Source of the DNA: Atrina japonica
Taxonomy: Eukaryota; Mollusca; Bivalvia; Pterioida; Pinnidae
Reading direction: 5' to 3'
DNA length: 64,000 nucleotides
NCBI GenBank assembly: GCA_030159075.1
Contig: BROG01000127.1
Span: 385,001-449,000 of the forward strand
In this document: positions 38,688 through 49,412 of the stretch, piece after piece
Layout of the letters: each line of letters starts with the position of its first letter
How positions within the stretch are numbered: the first letter of the stretch is position 1
Notes under the pieces: generated by a model
What the model was told of the DNA's origin: nothing
What the model saw: the letters and a program-made list of their open reading frames with translations, nothing else
Database searches by the model: none
Made by a program: the position numbers and the translations under genes

Positions 38688-38958
38688 AGAGGTCGTCTCT
38701 GGCTGAGTGTTTATTTAGAGCAACCTGCTTTAAAACCATGAAGTCTCCCACCTCTAGACATCCTGGATTTGAGGCTTCCACTTGCTGGAACCGAAGCTGA
38801 TTTTGTAAGAAAGTTTACCAGTTTACTTGCGGAAGGCCAGATGTCTCTTCCCGGGTACATCATAACCAGGTTCTCCCCTCCACCATTTAAAACTGGCCGC
38901 CACCATATGAATGAAAATTGTTGAGTGTGGCGTAAACAACATTCAAATTCAAATTCTT
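38688..38958 (+). mobile_element. SINE-B, full-length copy 1
   Basis: Degenerate tRNA-like head (ctggctgagtgtttatttag, ggatttgag), then the body ccgaagctgattttgtaaga, gtttaccagtttacttgcgg, ccaccatttaaaactggccg and gttgagtgtggcgtaaacaa, ending in a cattcaaattcaaattc tail. Possible 8-bp duplications (ttcttttt) flank it. The element matches 50538-50801 along its length. Confidence 0.82.
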
Positions 38959-38959
38959 T

Positions 38960-40175
38960 TTCAGAAACATATCAGTAAGTACATTTTGTATATTTATGGA
39001 ACCATGTTAACATGATCAACATTTCTTAATCAACTTCTGTTTGGAAAAAAGTTGTTGACCATCTGTAGACGTGGGATAGCTGGATCTACTTTATCCAAGA
39101 ATATTTTTTGCAGTCCTCTACCAGTAAATGAGTCAACTGAGAGATACATTTAGCTATAGCCTAAAGAGGAAGGGAAAGAAGGAACAAAAAATGTAAACAG
39201 TTTACAGATAGAAGGACAAATTAAAAAATAAACATAACCGACAGAGGCTTGGTTCATGCCTGCTAGAAACAGAGGTCCATGGAATGTTTCTGAATGTTGC
39301 AAGGTGAACTTGTATGAAAACAATGGTAAAAAAATTGTAAAATTACGAACACATTTCCACAACACCTGTCATTATCTGGTATTACTGTGCATTTTACATA
39401 TAAGTATGCACTTCAACAATTTTTTTTTCATTTGGATTTCCTATACTTCATTTTACAACTGCATGATACATGTATTCTTGCATATTGACGTACATTTGTA
39501 GAATGATCACATAAATCTTGTTTCAACATTCCTGTTACAAATACACAAGTTGTAAATGCTTCATTTATCATTTTCTGGAATACAATTTTACAGTACTCAT
39601 TTTATATATATAAAAAATCTAGAATTGTTTTTTATATCAACTACATAGTACATGTACTAATGACGTAATGTCAAGCATTTTCTGCTCAGCAAAGAATATG
39701 GTGATCACGGAAAAGGGGAGGTAATTCAAATACATTTAAGATGTAGTTCTAGCTCTGAGGTACATGTGTATAATTAATAATTCTTATCTACTAAATCAAA
39801 GCATTCATAAATTTGAAACAAAGATAAATATACATGTATATGTACTATGCCAATGTGAAGGGGAGATTCATTAAGTGAAAAGTCATTGAAAGTGATGTTT
39901 GCATAGGAAATGTCCAATTTATTCATATATTTACAGTAAATAATCTTTTTTTTTTTTTAACTCTGTAGACAAACAATTTAACTTGATCATTTTCTTTGTT
40001 GTAATTCTATTCCTGATGTCCTTATTTAAGAGAAATACATCACATATCTTGGGCAAGAATATATACCTACAAATGTAGTAGTAAAATGGCATTTAAGCTA
40101 GCAGTCATCATACATGTACATGTACATTGTAGATCAGACTGATTGTTTTGTACATATACAAATGTAAATCCTGCT
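38960..40175. other. Unannotated
   Basis: No exon or repeat boundary recognised. Confidence 0.4.
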
Positions 40176-40286
40176 TTTTTATATATATATATATACATGC
40201 TATACCTGCTTTACTTTATATATATATATATATATATTTAAATAAAAAAGTGTAGAACATCACAATTTCTTTCTTTCTTTCTTTAA

Positions 40287-40324
40287 TCCGTGAGCGCTTT
40301 CACCATCGTGGTTCTTCAGACGGA
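40287..40324 (-). ncRNA. Hammerhead ribozyme motif, minus strand
   Basis: Read on the minus strand: stem I TCCGT (40324-40320), core CTGAAGA (40319-40313), stem II ACCA-CGA-TGGT, core GAA, stem III AGCGCT, cleavage-site C (40292), stem I ACGGA. This is the mirror copy of the plus-strand motifs. All conserved core positions (CUGANGA, GAA, A-U pair, H17) are present. Confidence 0.82.
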
Positions 40325-40347
40325 AACTGTAGTTAGTAACTACAGTT

Positions 40348-40385
40348 TCCGTCTGAAGAACCACGATGGTGAAAGCGCTCACGGA
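40348..40385 (+). ncRNA. Hammerhead ribozyme motif, plus strand, copy 1
   Basis: Stem I 5' strand TCCGT (40348-40352), core CTGAAGA (40353-40359), stem II ACCA-CGA-TGGT (40360-40370), GAA (40371-40373), stem III AGCGCT (40374-40379), C at the predicted cleavage position 40380, then ACGGA (40381-40385) pairing with TCCGT. Stem III is a self-complementary 6-mer with no loop, so efficient folding would need two copies pairing, as proposed for Penelope-like and retrozyme hammerheads. Confidence 0.85.
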
Positions 40386-40398
40386 TTAAACTACAGTT

Positions 40399-40436
40399 TC
40401 CGTCTGAAGAACCACGATGGTGAAAGCGCTCACGGA
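40399..40436 (+). ncRNA. Hammerhead ribozyme motif, plus strand, copy 2
   Basis: Identical to the copy 51 bases upstream: TCCGT 40399-40403, CTGAAGA 40404-40410, stem II 40411-40421, GAA 40422-40424, AGCGCT 40425-40430, C 40431, ACGGA 40432-40436. Tandem copies would let transcripts release a 51-base monomer if both cleave. Confidence 0.85.
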
Positions 40437-40685
40437 TTAAAGAAAGAAAGAAAGAAATTGTGATGTTCTACACTTTTTTATTTAAATATTTATCGCTGTA
40501 CCAAGAAAACTAATATCAAAAATATATATATATATATATATATGTACATGCTATACCTGCTTTGCTTTATATATATATATATACATGCTATACCTGCTTT
40601 GCTTTATATATATATATATATATATATGTACATGCTATACCTGCTTTGCTTTATATATATATATATGTACATGCTATACCTGCTT

Positions 40686-40721
<36 letters not shown>

Positions 40722-40911
40722 GTTATACCTGCTTTGCTTTATATATATATATATATATACATGTTATACCTGCTTTGCTTTATATATATATATATATATA
40801 TGTACATGCTATACCTGCTTTGCTTTATATATATATAAACATGTATATATACATGCTATACCTGCTTTGCTTTATATATATATATATGTACATGCTATAT
40901 CTGCTTTGAAA

Positions 40912-41160
40912 CTAGACCCCATTTGAAGTCTTATCCAAAAGGCCTGTGACTTTCACTTTGTATGCCTGCTTTGAAACTGGACCCCATTTGAAGTCTTATC
41001 CGAAAGGCCTGTGACTTTCACTTTGTATGCCCAGTGCTTGGCAAAGGAACAGTAAGTATTATTTTTTAAAGTCTTTGATATGATACCCAATACCAGGAAT
41101 CGAACTCAGGACCTACCATTTGTAAGTCGATTGATAGACCACTAGACTATCACAAGCGAA
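40912..41160 (-). mobile_element. SINE-C with 65-base duplicated body
   Basis: On the minus strand the head has an A-box-like gatagtctagtgg (about 41136-41150) and a B box gagttcgattcc (about 41096-41108). The body (gtatgcccagtgcttggcaa) shares text with the relic at 10120. The segment gctttgaaactggaccccat through ctttcactttgtatgcc is duplicated in tandem (about 40904-40968 and 40969-41033). Confidence 0.68.
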
Positions 41161-41918
41161 AGATAACAAAGAATTTGCTAATTTGAAAACATTTTTAAAT
41201 GTAATCTAAATTGAAATTGAACAAATCAATTCAGTAATTATTAAATAATAAAATTTATTTTAAATTTAATGGATAATCATTAACACATTTTGTAATGAAA
41301 ATATTTGGATGACATGCACAGGAGCTTGTGGATTACATCATACAAGTATATGTATGATAAACATGTACCATTCATCTATCATTCACCTTTGGGAGTTCAT
41401 CAAAACTCTATAAAACTGTTCAGAATACAATGTACAGTTTTTTGGCCATAAGCTGATTCCAAGTTCTCATACATGTTTTTGTACGTAGACATCATCTGTT
41501 TGTCATCACTTCCAATTAAAAGTTTTTTTGCATTTACAAATCATCTACAAACAGGAATCATGTGGGCATTGCATTCATTGGCACTACACTGAGAGCAACT
41601 TGGCACTTGATAATAAAGATGTAACAGATAATTCAGATGTCTGCCTAATATTGTTTCTGTCTCAAGTTCTTTTTAAATTATGTCTGTAATCCTTTTTATA
41701 GTTATATTACATTTGTCTACATATAGATCAATTCTCACAAATATATAGAAGGCTTCCGATATGCCAAAGACAATTCTGCATAAAACTTCTTTCCTATATA
41801 TACGTAGTAGCTAAATTCCACAAGTTTGATTCAAAATGCATCTTTGTTATGACAGACAAAAACTGACAAATGCATATAAGATATATGACTACATTATATG
41901 TACATCCAGACTTAACAC
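41161..41918. other. Unannotated
   Basis: Nothing recognised. Confidence 0.4.
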
Positions 41919-41931
41919 CTGTATGTAATAT

Positions 41932-42212
41932 TGTTTGTTTGTTTATTGTTGTCGTCCCACTCAAGAATATTTCACTCATATGGAGATGTCACCAAATGCC
42001 GGTGAAGGGCTTCAAATTTTGGCCTATGCTCGGCACTTACGGCCATTGAGCAGTGAGGGTTCTTTAATGTGCCGACACATACTGTGACACGGGACCTCCA
42101 GTTTTTACTGTCTCATCCGAAAGACAGGAAACCAACCTGTCGCCGGACGGGACTCGAACTCACGACCTCACGATCCAGAGTCGAGCGTGCTACCGACTGA
42201 GCCAGGCCGGCT
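41932..42212 (-). mobile_element. SINE-A, full-length copy (best preserved)
   Basis: 281-base tRNA-derived SINE on the minus strand. Its head reads gccggcctggctcagtcggt with an A box (tggctcagtcgg) and a B box (gttcgagtcc about 50 bases on), as RNA polymerase III promoters require. The body is shared with copies 1 and 3, and the 3' tail is caataaacaaacaaac. Perfect 13-bp target duplications, ctgtatgtaatat, lie at 41919-41931 and 42213-42225, showing retrotransposition into this site. Confidence 0.93.
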
Positions 42213-42225
42213 CTGTATGTAATAT

Positions 42226-43082
42226 ACTTGTGTAAAATTTCAAATGATTAGTATTCTGCATTACACCTTTACAGAATATATGTATTCTCATAACATTTTA
42301 ACTAGCAAATCAAAATTTTTAGGTAGAATTTACAGCTGTTTAATGGTAGTTTCCCCACTAAAAATAACTATTAGAATGATTTTTCACAAAATTTTAGTTT
42401 ATTTTCCAATTTGTGCTGAAATTTATGTATATACACTGTATGTTTGTGAAATAATTTTGTTGGTGAATGTCCTCAAGAAAATCAATACAATCTATGTGTA
42501 TATCACATCTTGGCACAATATATTGTACATCACTACATGTACTTTCAAAATATTTTAGTGATAGTCTTCTGTGGCAGTGTACAATGTATCTCAAGTACAA
42601 TACATTATACATACTTGTACATGTACATATAGTACTGTAGTTCACATACACTAATTTCATGAACAAAAATCTTAATTTAGTTCCAGATCTATATACATTT
42701 ATAATTGTACAAATACATAAAAAATTTAAATGAAACCAATACAATGGAGATTGCCCATGTATGGTAACATAACGATGAATTGATTACATACAAATTTACA
42801 GACTTTCCAGCTGGTAGGAAATTGATTTTGTTTTCTTTTGTAACTCATGATATGGTGCTGGTCTATTAGTAAAATTCCCTTGGGTGCACATATATATCCA
42901 TTATAGCCTGAAATTCCATCTATTTACAACAAATTCGGAATTACTTGTATACAAATTACAAGTAGCAAGACCAAGTTCGACACTAAACAAAATGTACACC
43001 ATCTTTACATTTTATAAGAAAACTATTGACTGTACCCTCAGCTGATATTTAACATTCCCAAAATAATATCTTCCTCTGACAC
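42226..43082. other. Unannotated
   Basis: No exon recognised; many tacatgtac palindromes. Confidence 0.4.
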
Positions 43083-43084
43083 TG

Positions 43085-44785
43085 TATGAGTATTTTGTAT
43101 GATTGTATAGGAATGCCCATGTATGAATATATTTATATGATTATGTATGAGTATCTGTGTATGTTTTGTCTAGGCATATTTGCATGTTGTGTATGATTAT
43201 CTTTGTACATGTATGTTAGTGAGTATCTGTATATGTTTATAAATGAGTATCTTTGTATGTCTGTGTACAGTACATGTATGGATATACATGTATTTGCATG
43301 TTTGTCAATTGTGTATGAGTATCTTTGTATGTTTGTATATGAGTCAGTATCTTTGTAATTGTATATTTGTGAATGAGTATCATTGTACATGTATGTTTGT
43401 GTATATTTGTAGCATTGTGTATGAGTATATCTGTATGCTTATGTACATGAGTATATCTGTATGTATGTGTATGAGTATATACATGTATGTATGTTTCAGT
43501 TGGATTTGCTTTGTACATTGTATGTTTGTGTCAAGAGTCAGTATCTTTGTATGTATGTGATGAGTATATGAGTATTCTTATGTTTATGTACATGTATGAG
43601 AATATGTGTATGTTTGTGTATGAGTATATATGTATGTTTGTGTACATGTATGAGTATATATGTATGTTTTTGTTGGATTTTCTTTGCATGTTTTTGTTGG
43701 AGTCAGTATCTTTGTGTATGAGTAAATTTGTATGATTGTACAAGAGTACCTGTATATAAATGTGAATGAATTCTTTAAATACTTTTGCAGTATCTCTGTA
43801 TGTTTGTGTATGAGTATCTTTATATACTTATGTATGAATATTTGTATGATTATCTTTGATATTTTATATTGTATGTTTGTGTATAAGTTTAAGTACCATT
43901 GCATGACTGTATTGGAGAATATTTGTATGTTTGTGAATGAGTATCTGTGTTTGTTTATGTATCATTATCTTTGTACGGTTATGTACACGGGTATATTTGT
44001 ACATGTATGTTTGTGTATGAGTATATATGTATGTTTGTGTTGAATGTGCTTTGTACATTTGTATATAAGTCAGTATCTTTATATATTTGTGTATGAGTAT
44101 ACTTGTATCATTGTGTATGAGTATATCTGTATGCTTATGTATGAGTTTATTTGTATGTTTGTGTATGAGTACATTTGTATGTTTGTGTATGAGTATATTT
44201 GTATGATTGTATTTGAGTATTATATTTGTATGTTTGTGCTGGATTTGCTTTGAATGTATGTGTTGCAGTCACTATTTTTGTATGTTTGTGTATGAGTATG
44301 TTTGTATGATTGTATATACAATGAAGTACCTTTATATGATTGTGAATGAGTACCTTTGATTGTTTATGCAGTATCTTTATATGTTCTGCATGAGTATCTT
44401 TGTATGATTATTTTGGGAATATCTTTGCATATTTGTGTGTGAGTACATTTGTATGTTTGTATATAAGTATCTTTGTAGATTTGTTTACGAGTACATTGTC
44501 CCTTTGTAAAATTGTCTTGGAGTATCTTTGACTGTTTGATTTTGAGTATATTTGTATGTTTGTGTATGAGTATCTTTTGATGATTGTGTATGAGTATGTT
44601 TGTGTACCAGTATTTTTGTAACATTGTGTTGGAATATCAATGTATGTTTATATTTCTTTATGACCAGGTGGTCTTCATACACAGGTGGTCACTAAAGCAT
44701 GTTTTACTGTATATTTGTATGTTTATGTATGAGTACCAAAAATGTATCTTTGTATGTTTGTGTATGGAACAGTCACTAAATGTTC
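43085..44785. repeat. Degenerate 24-base array (gtatgtttgtgtatgagtat + attt)
   Basis: About 1.7 kb of diverged 24-base units, with occasional longer phrases such as gttggatttgctttgtacat at about 43499, 43671, 44038 and 44240 that hint at a larger period. An M3 MITE fragment (about 44663-44711) interrupts the right end. Open frames on both strands are repeat artefacts. Confidence 0.88.
44663..44711 (-). mobile_element. MITE family M3 fragment
   Basis: gaccaggtggtcttcataca through aaagcatgttttactg then TA is the reverse complement of the left end of 26052-26193, with small differences. It lies inside the 24-base array. Confidence 0.6.
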
Positions 44786-44837
44786 TTTTTGATGTCTCTG
44801 GGTATCAAAACCCAGGAAATTAACCAGGAAGATTGTA

Positions 44838-45118
44838 TTTTGTTTGTTTGTTTATTGTTGTTTATAGTTGTTTAACGTCCCACTTAAGAATATTTCACTC
44901 ATATGGAGACATCACCAAATGCCGGTGAAGGGCTTCAACTTTTGGCCTATGCTCGGCACTTACGGCCATTGAACAGTGAGGGTTCTTTTGCCGACACCTA
45001 CTGTGACACAGGACCTCCAGTTTTTACTGTCTCATCTGAAAGACAGGAAACCAACCTGTCGCCGGCAGGACTCGAACTTACGACCTCATGATCCAGAGTC
45101 GAGCATGCTACCGACTAC
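44838..45118 (-). mobile_element. SINE-A, copy 3 (head slightly 5'-truncated)
   Basis: Same body as 41932-42212, but on the minus strand the first ~16 bases of the tRNA-like head are missing, as expected for incomplete reverse transcription. 10-bp duplications, gaagattgta, lie at 44828-44837 and 45119-45128. An open frame through the body is incidental. Confidence 0.9.
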
Positions 45119-45246
45119 GAAGATTGTAAAGTTATGGTTATGTTTTCATTTTTTAAGTTCTGTGATTTCCACTGAACAAAGAAACAAAACTATACACAGC
45201 TATGATAGTTTTTCCATATGTTCACCAAATACCGAACATATATTTA

Positions 45247-45799
45247 AAGAGGCATTAGCTGTGTTTTGTAAGTCTTTCCTTTTTACTACTTAGGTTGTTC
45301 ATGTTGATATACAATAACAGAAAAGAGATATACACAGGCATACAAATTGATAAATCCCTTTATATTTTGTGAGTACATCTTGAGAAACCCAGCAGGTTAC
45401 GCACTTTTTCACTTCCAATTAATTAACTCAACCATACTATTTATATATGAATACCACACTGGACCTGACCTTAGTTTCACAAAATACAGTAGAACCTTGC
45501 CTAAAGACCACCTCAATTGGGAGTCCAACTCACATTTCAGACCATAAATTTCAAGTCCCTTGATAAATAATTAAACAGGTACAAAACCTCACTCAGCCTC
45601 AGGAGACCACTTCAGTAATCAGACCACTTTGAGTCTATCAGAAAGGTGGTTTTAATAGCGAAGATCTACTGTATATAGAAATATAAGATTCGTTATGCCT
45701 GTGTATAGCTCTTAATTGTTATTGTACATCAAGTACAAGTAGTAAAAGTAGTAAAAATAAAAATATTTCTTTTTTGGTAAACACAGCTAATGCCCCTTT
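45247..45799 (+). mobile_element. MITE family M5, copy 1, interrupted by an M4 MITE
   Basis: Starts aagaggcattagctgtg and ends cacagctaatgcccctt. It aligns with 55361-55729 on both sides of a nested 185-base M4 insertion at 45487-45671. Shared internal phrases include atatacacaggcata, gaataccacactggac and gttattgtacat. Confidence 0.88.
45487..45671 (+). mobile_element. MITE family M4, copy 2 (nested)
   Basis: 185 bases starting cagtagaaccttgcctaaag, ending gcgaagatctactg, flanked by TA (45485-45486 and 45672-45673). It matches copies at 33151 and 48570, including gaccactttgagtc. Confidence 0.9.
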
Positions 45800-46450
45800 G
45801 AAGCCAGTTTCAACTGATATTGTCTAAATACACACAAATGTACTGTTAACATTCTTAAATCAATGTTCAACCTTTTTGACACCACCAACCAAACTGAACC
45901 AATAAAAACTGGTCAAAGACAAAAGACGAGAGCATACCATTTAGACACTAGGAGTAAAAGTGTATAATGGTTAGAATTACCAGTAGACTTGGTTTACATG
46001 TATGTTTAGGTGATCAAGTTTTGTCCTTTTTTAATTTTCTGATGTGAAAACAAAAACTCTTGTTGACAATAATGTTTTCGTTTTTTTACAAATAATTAAC
46101 ACAATTAATTATTAAGGACAGGAACAACAATACATGTATTTACTGTGTTCATTATTTAAATTGACCCCTTACCCCAACGATACCTACAGTATTTTACTCA
46201 GCCTTCAGATGCTCGAAAGTTTAACTGAGAGGACTATATAGCCATTGTTCTCTTGTTGTAGCTTAATAATACTGCAATTACTGTTTTAAATGGTATGCTG
46301 TAAATGTATGCAGTTATTATGTGTTAAAATAAACATAAAAGAAGTTTAATTTTGCCATGAAACACAAATTACTTCCTGCAACAAAGTCAAGAAAAATAGA
46401 TTACATGAAGGGAAACACTAGAAGTTACATTGCATCAGAATGCTATTTGA
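45800..46450. other. Unannotated
   Basis: Nothing recognised. Confidence 0.4.
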
Positions 46451-46932
46451 CTGTACTGGTTAGGGACCTATTCTCGGATGAAAATCAAAGTTTTAACCAA
46501 ATATCTTCAGTTCAGCTGGTAGAATTACTTTGAAATTTTGTATCACAATAGGTTACTTTTAGATGCAATATAATTTGATAAGTTTTGGTCGAAAATGCGA
46601 GACAAAAAGTGAATTTAGCCCATTTAAATATCCCAACCTGAATGCCATATCATGATGCAGAAGGACCTACATTGTATTGTCGGACAGTAGTAGTATTTAC
46701 GTTGAGCTGGTGACGTTGCTCCCCTCCCAGCTTGTGTTAGACAGTGCAATAGAAAGATAAGTGATTACAATGTTGTGGAATTATTAATTGTAATTTTTGT
46801 AACATGTTTCATTTAATGTCTAAAATCCGACGATGTATTAAAAATATCTGAAAAAATCTAACGTTTATTTACGTGAAAAGAGAAGTGTCCTACAATAGGC
46901 ACTGTCCAAGAATAGGTCCCGCACCAGTACTG
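46451..46932. mobile_element. MITE family M6, ~482 bases
   Basis: Left end ctgtactggttagggaccta; right end read on the other strand cagtactggtgcgggaccta. The inverted repeat extends through ttct(c/t)gga, about 28 bases with few mismatches. TA follows the right end (46933-46934); the left neighbour is GA. The open frames inside are short. Confidence 0.82.
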
Positions 46933-47825
46933 TAGTATATGTACTGGTAAATGAAATACTATCTGATTCCAAAGGAATTAAATCAAATAACAGCCACTGT
47001 TTGCCTTGACAGTATAACAAACAAGGGGCTCCCTATATCAAACCAAACCTACAATAGCTACATTTGTACATCTGCTACACAAGCTACATGTAGCAAACAA
47101 TAAATCTGGGTCACGAAAGTGTTTATAAAATTTTTTCCACACTGCATACAATGTGTTGGTACGGTAATAGCAAGTAAAAACATAATTTTTTATTTACTCT
47201 ACATTGTTTAATACACGTATATGAGTTCACCTTTTATCCAAGGCTCAACACGAGCACTCTTTCATTTTCATATATAATTCAATGTTCAATCAAAATAATT
47301 TTAACAATTACCTATAATAGTTATGCAGACATAATTTTGTTCTGGGGTCATGTCAAATTTTAAGCGTGCTGACAAAATGAATGTACATATGTGACATGAA
47401 AGGAACATGTGCATATCAAATGCCAACTTGATTGATGCTTTAAGCTATATGCCACTTTATTCCATTTCAAGCTTCTAATCATACCTAAAATTCACATTGA
47501 CACATTCTGGTACATGTAGTTTCTAGTAATTTTAACCTACATTCTGGGTTTGTTTTACAAAAAGTCCTAAGTCTTTGATTTACTCTTATTTTACATACAA
47601 CTAGGATTTGTGACTTACATGTACAATGTAGGCTACAAAAAAAATCTGGTCCTGTCTTTCTGACCATCCAGAGGCAGTGTGTAGACTTACATATGTACAT
47701 ATGAGGTTTTGTTGTATGTGTCATAATCTGTTTTTTTTAAGATATAAATACATGTAGCATATAAAAATATTGATAAACTTTTAAGATCTTATTTGAAAAC
47801 ATGAAAACATGAAAATATACCTGTG
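46933..47825. other. Unannotated
   Basis: Nothing recognised. Confidence 0.4.
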
Positions 47826-47871
47826 GCAGGGCTAGTTATATGGTGTTCCTACTAGCTTGAACTAGTGGGGT

Positions 47872-47945
47872 TTCCTCTTTAGCTCGATCGGTAGAGCACC
47901 AGACTCGTAAACCAGGGGTCCTAGGTTCAAATCCAAGCAGAGGCA
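47872..47945 (+). tRNA. tRNA-Thr(CGT)-like pseudo-tRNA, copy 1
   Basis: Acceptor strands ttcctct and agaggca pair at 6 of 7 positions. The D arm is agctc-gatcggta-gagc, the anticodon loop ctcgtaa (CGT, threonine), and the T loop ttcaaat. The anticodon stem (ccaga / accag) does not pair, so a working tRNA is unlikely; it is the promoter head of a SINE or a tRNA pseudogene. Confidence 0.6.
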
Positions 47946-48136
47946 GTATTTGTCTCTTTTACAATGGCGCCCACATTGGGACCTAGGTTCTTCCTGGTTA
48001 ACTGAAAGTGATTATCCTTAAATTGCCCCACAGGTGATAGCTACCTCTAAGAGAGTCGGGACGACTCTTTCAATGGAGGGGGATAATGTGACAGGGTTAG
48101 TTATATGGTGTTCCTACTAGCTTGAACTAGTGGGGT

Positions 48137-48210
48137 TTCCCCTTTAGCTCGATCGGTAGAGCACCAGACTCGTAAACCAGGGGTCCTAGGTTGGAATCCA
48201 AGCAGAGGCA
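48137..48210 (+). tRNA. tRNA-Thr(CGT)-like pseudo-tRNA, copy 2
   Basis: Same as the copy 265 bases upstream, with ttcccct and a T loop changed to ttggaat, which weakens the B box. The same broken anticodon stem is shared by both copies, so the defect predates the duplication. Confidence 0.6.
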
Positions 48211-48235
48211 GTATTTGTCTCTTTTACAATGTGGT

Positions 48236-48569
48236 ATCCCCGGCGGGACTTGTAATAGGGTTGGGTTGGTAGAACAGTCCCCAAGTTTTGTATTCAGATC
48301 AAGTAACTTGAGACTTGTAACCTCTTGATAAAACTTGACATTTGTTATTAGATGGAATACTGGGTATGTACAGACCTTGCACAAATTTGTGTGAAAAGGA
48401 ATTAAATTTTAAATTAGGAACATTCATTATGCAAGTTTTATATATGCAAGTGGACCCTGGTAATTTATTTCCTTTTCAACCATTTCTATGTTTAACTTAA
48501 CCACCTCTAAAGACACAGTGGATGCAGACTACACTGTACATGTACACGTATACAATGTAAATGTATGTA
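48236..48569. other. Unannotated
   Basis: Nothing recognised. Confidence 0.4.
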
Positions 48570-48738
48570 CAGTGGAACCTCGCCTAAAGACCACCTCACA
48601 TTTCAGACCACAAGTTTTCAGTCTCTTGATAAATATCTACAGTAAAAACATGTACAGACTCTCACTTAAGAGACCACCTCACTAATCAGACCACTTTGAG
48701 TCAGTCAGGTTGGTGGTCTTAATAGCAAGGTTCCATTG
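48570..48738 (+). mobile_element. MITE family M4, copy 3
   Basis: 169 bases, cagtggaacctcgcctaaag to aatagcaaggttccattg, flanked by TA (48568-48569 and 48739-48740). The inverted ends agree over about 26 bases apart from small indels. Confidence 0.9.
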
Positions 48739-48740
48739 TA

Positions 48741-49410
48741 TATCTTTTTATGATTTTGTTTCAAATATATTTACTGCTTATTATTTACAAGTACACTTAA
48801 GCTTGTTCGTACATGTAAGTGTCACTGTGTACAGATGTTTGTTGTTTATTACCGGATAATACTTCCTTGAATAAAATAAATAAAACTAAGTAAACCAAAT
48901 TATACGTACATCCTCATGCTCTCTACATGTAAATGCTGATATGTTAATCTGTATGGACAATCATGACATGCAATATAAATTTGTCATAACATGGGATTTG
49001 TTGAATATCATTTTTTATTTAATCTAACATGATTTAAGAAAGTGTTATCTGCCAAAGTATTTATACAATGTACTTGTATCAATGTAGTACATCACATGAT
49101 AGCTTGTTGGGTTTTGATTTGTTAAACACATGATGTCTTATTAGTGTACATGTAGTATCCATCTTCTCTTGACAACAGGTGACTTTACCTGGCAACGACA
49201 CTATCATTAAATGATCACTTTTCCTGTGGGACTATACACTGCACTTAACATTATTTACCCTTTGGCATATTGTAGATGGTGTTTTCTTGCCAATAAACAT
49301 GCTACCATGTCCAATGCTAGTATAAGACCAGTATTCAGGCAATATAAACATTACTGAAAATAGTAAAATGATAGTTTTTCAGGTTTAATGTAAGAGTTTG
49401 ACACATGCTG
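48741..49410. other. Unannotated
   Basis: Nothing recognised. Confidence 0.4.
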
Positions 49411-49412
49411 TA

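Larger units (their letters stand above)
40234..40489. mobile_element. Fold-back element with three hammerhead motifs (Penelope-like or retrozyme-like terminus)
   Basis: Left arm 40234-40334 is mirrored, base for base, by a right arm that ends at 40489; the centre is a 3-base loop at 40335-40337. The right arm carries an extra tandem copy of a 51-base segment (hammerhead positions 40348 and 40399), so it is longer than the left. Outer arms contain a (TTTC)4 tract on the left and its complement on the right, then gtgatgttctacac. It sits inside the tacatgctatacctgc array. Penelope-like elements carry hammerheads in tandem or inverted terminal repeats (established family knowledge); no reverse transcriptase is present here. 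Confidence 0.8.
40178..40910. repeat. Array of tacatgctatacctgctttgcttta with (TA)n spacers
   Basis: About nine units of a 25-base block separated by (TA) tracts of variable length. The array is interrupted at about 40234-40515 by the hammerhead-bearing inverted repeat. Long open frames across it are artefacts. Confidence 0.93.
47826..48235 (+). mobile_element. Tandemly duplicated tRNA-Thr-like SINE
   Basis: A 265-base unit (gcagggctagttatatggtg onward) is repeated from 48091, the second copy stopping about 145 bases in. Each copy carries a 74-base tRNA-like head. The body with gggacctaggttcttcctgg and gtgatagctacctctaagag occurs once, between the two heads. Confidence 0.8.

Noticed and set aside
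44903..45293. Frames that look more protein-like than their surroundings
   Set aside because: They lie in the SINE-A body and its flank and recur in other SINE copies.
47872..48210. Functional tRNA-Thr genes
   Set aside because: The anticodon stem does not pair in either copy and both sit in a duplicated SINE-like unit.
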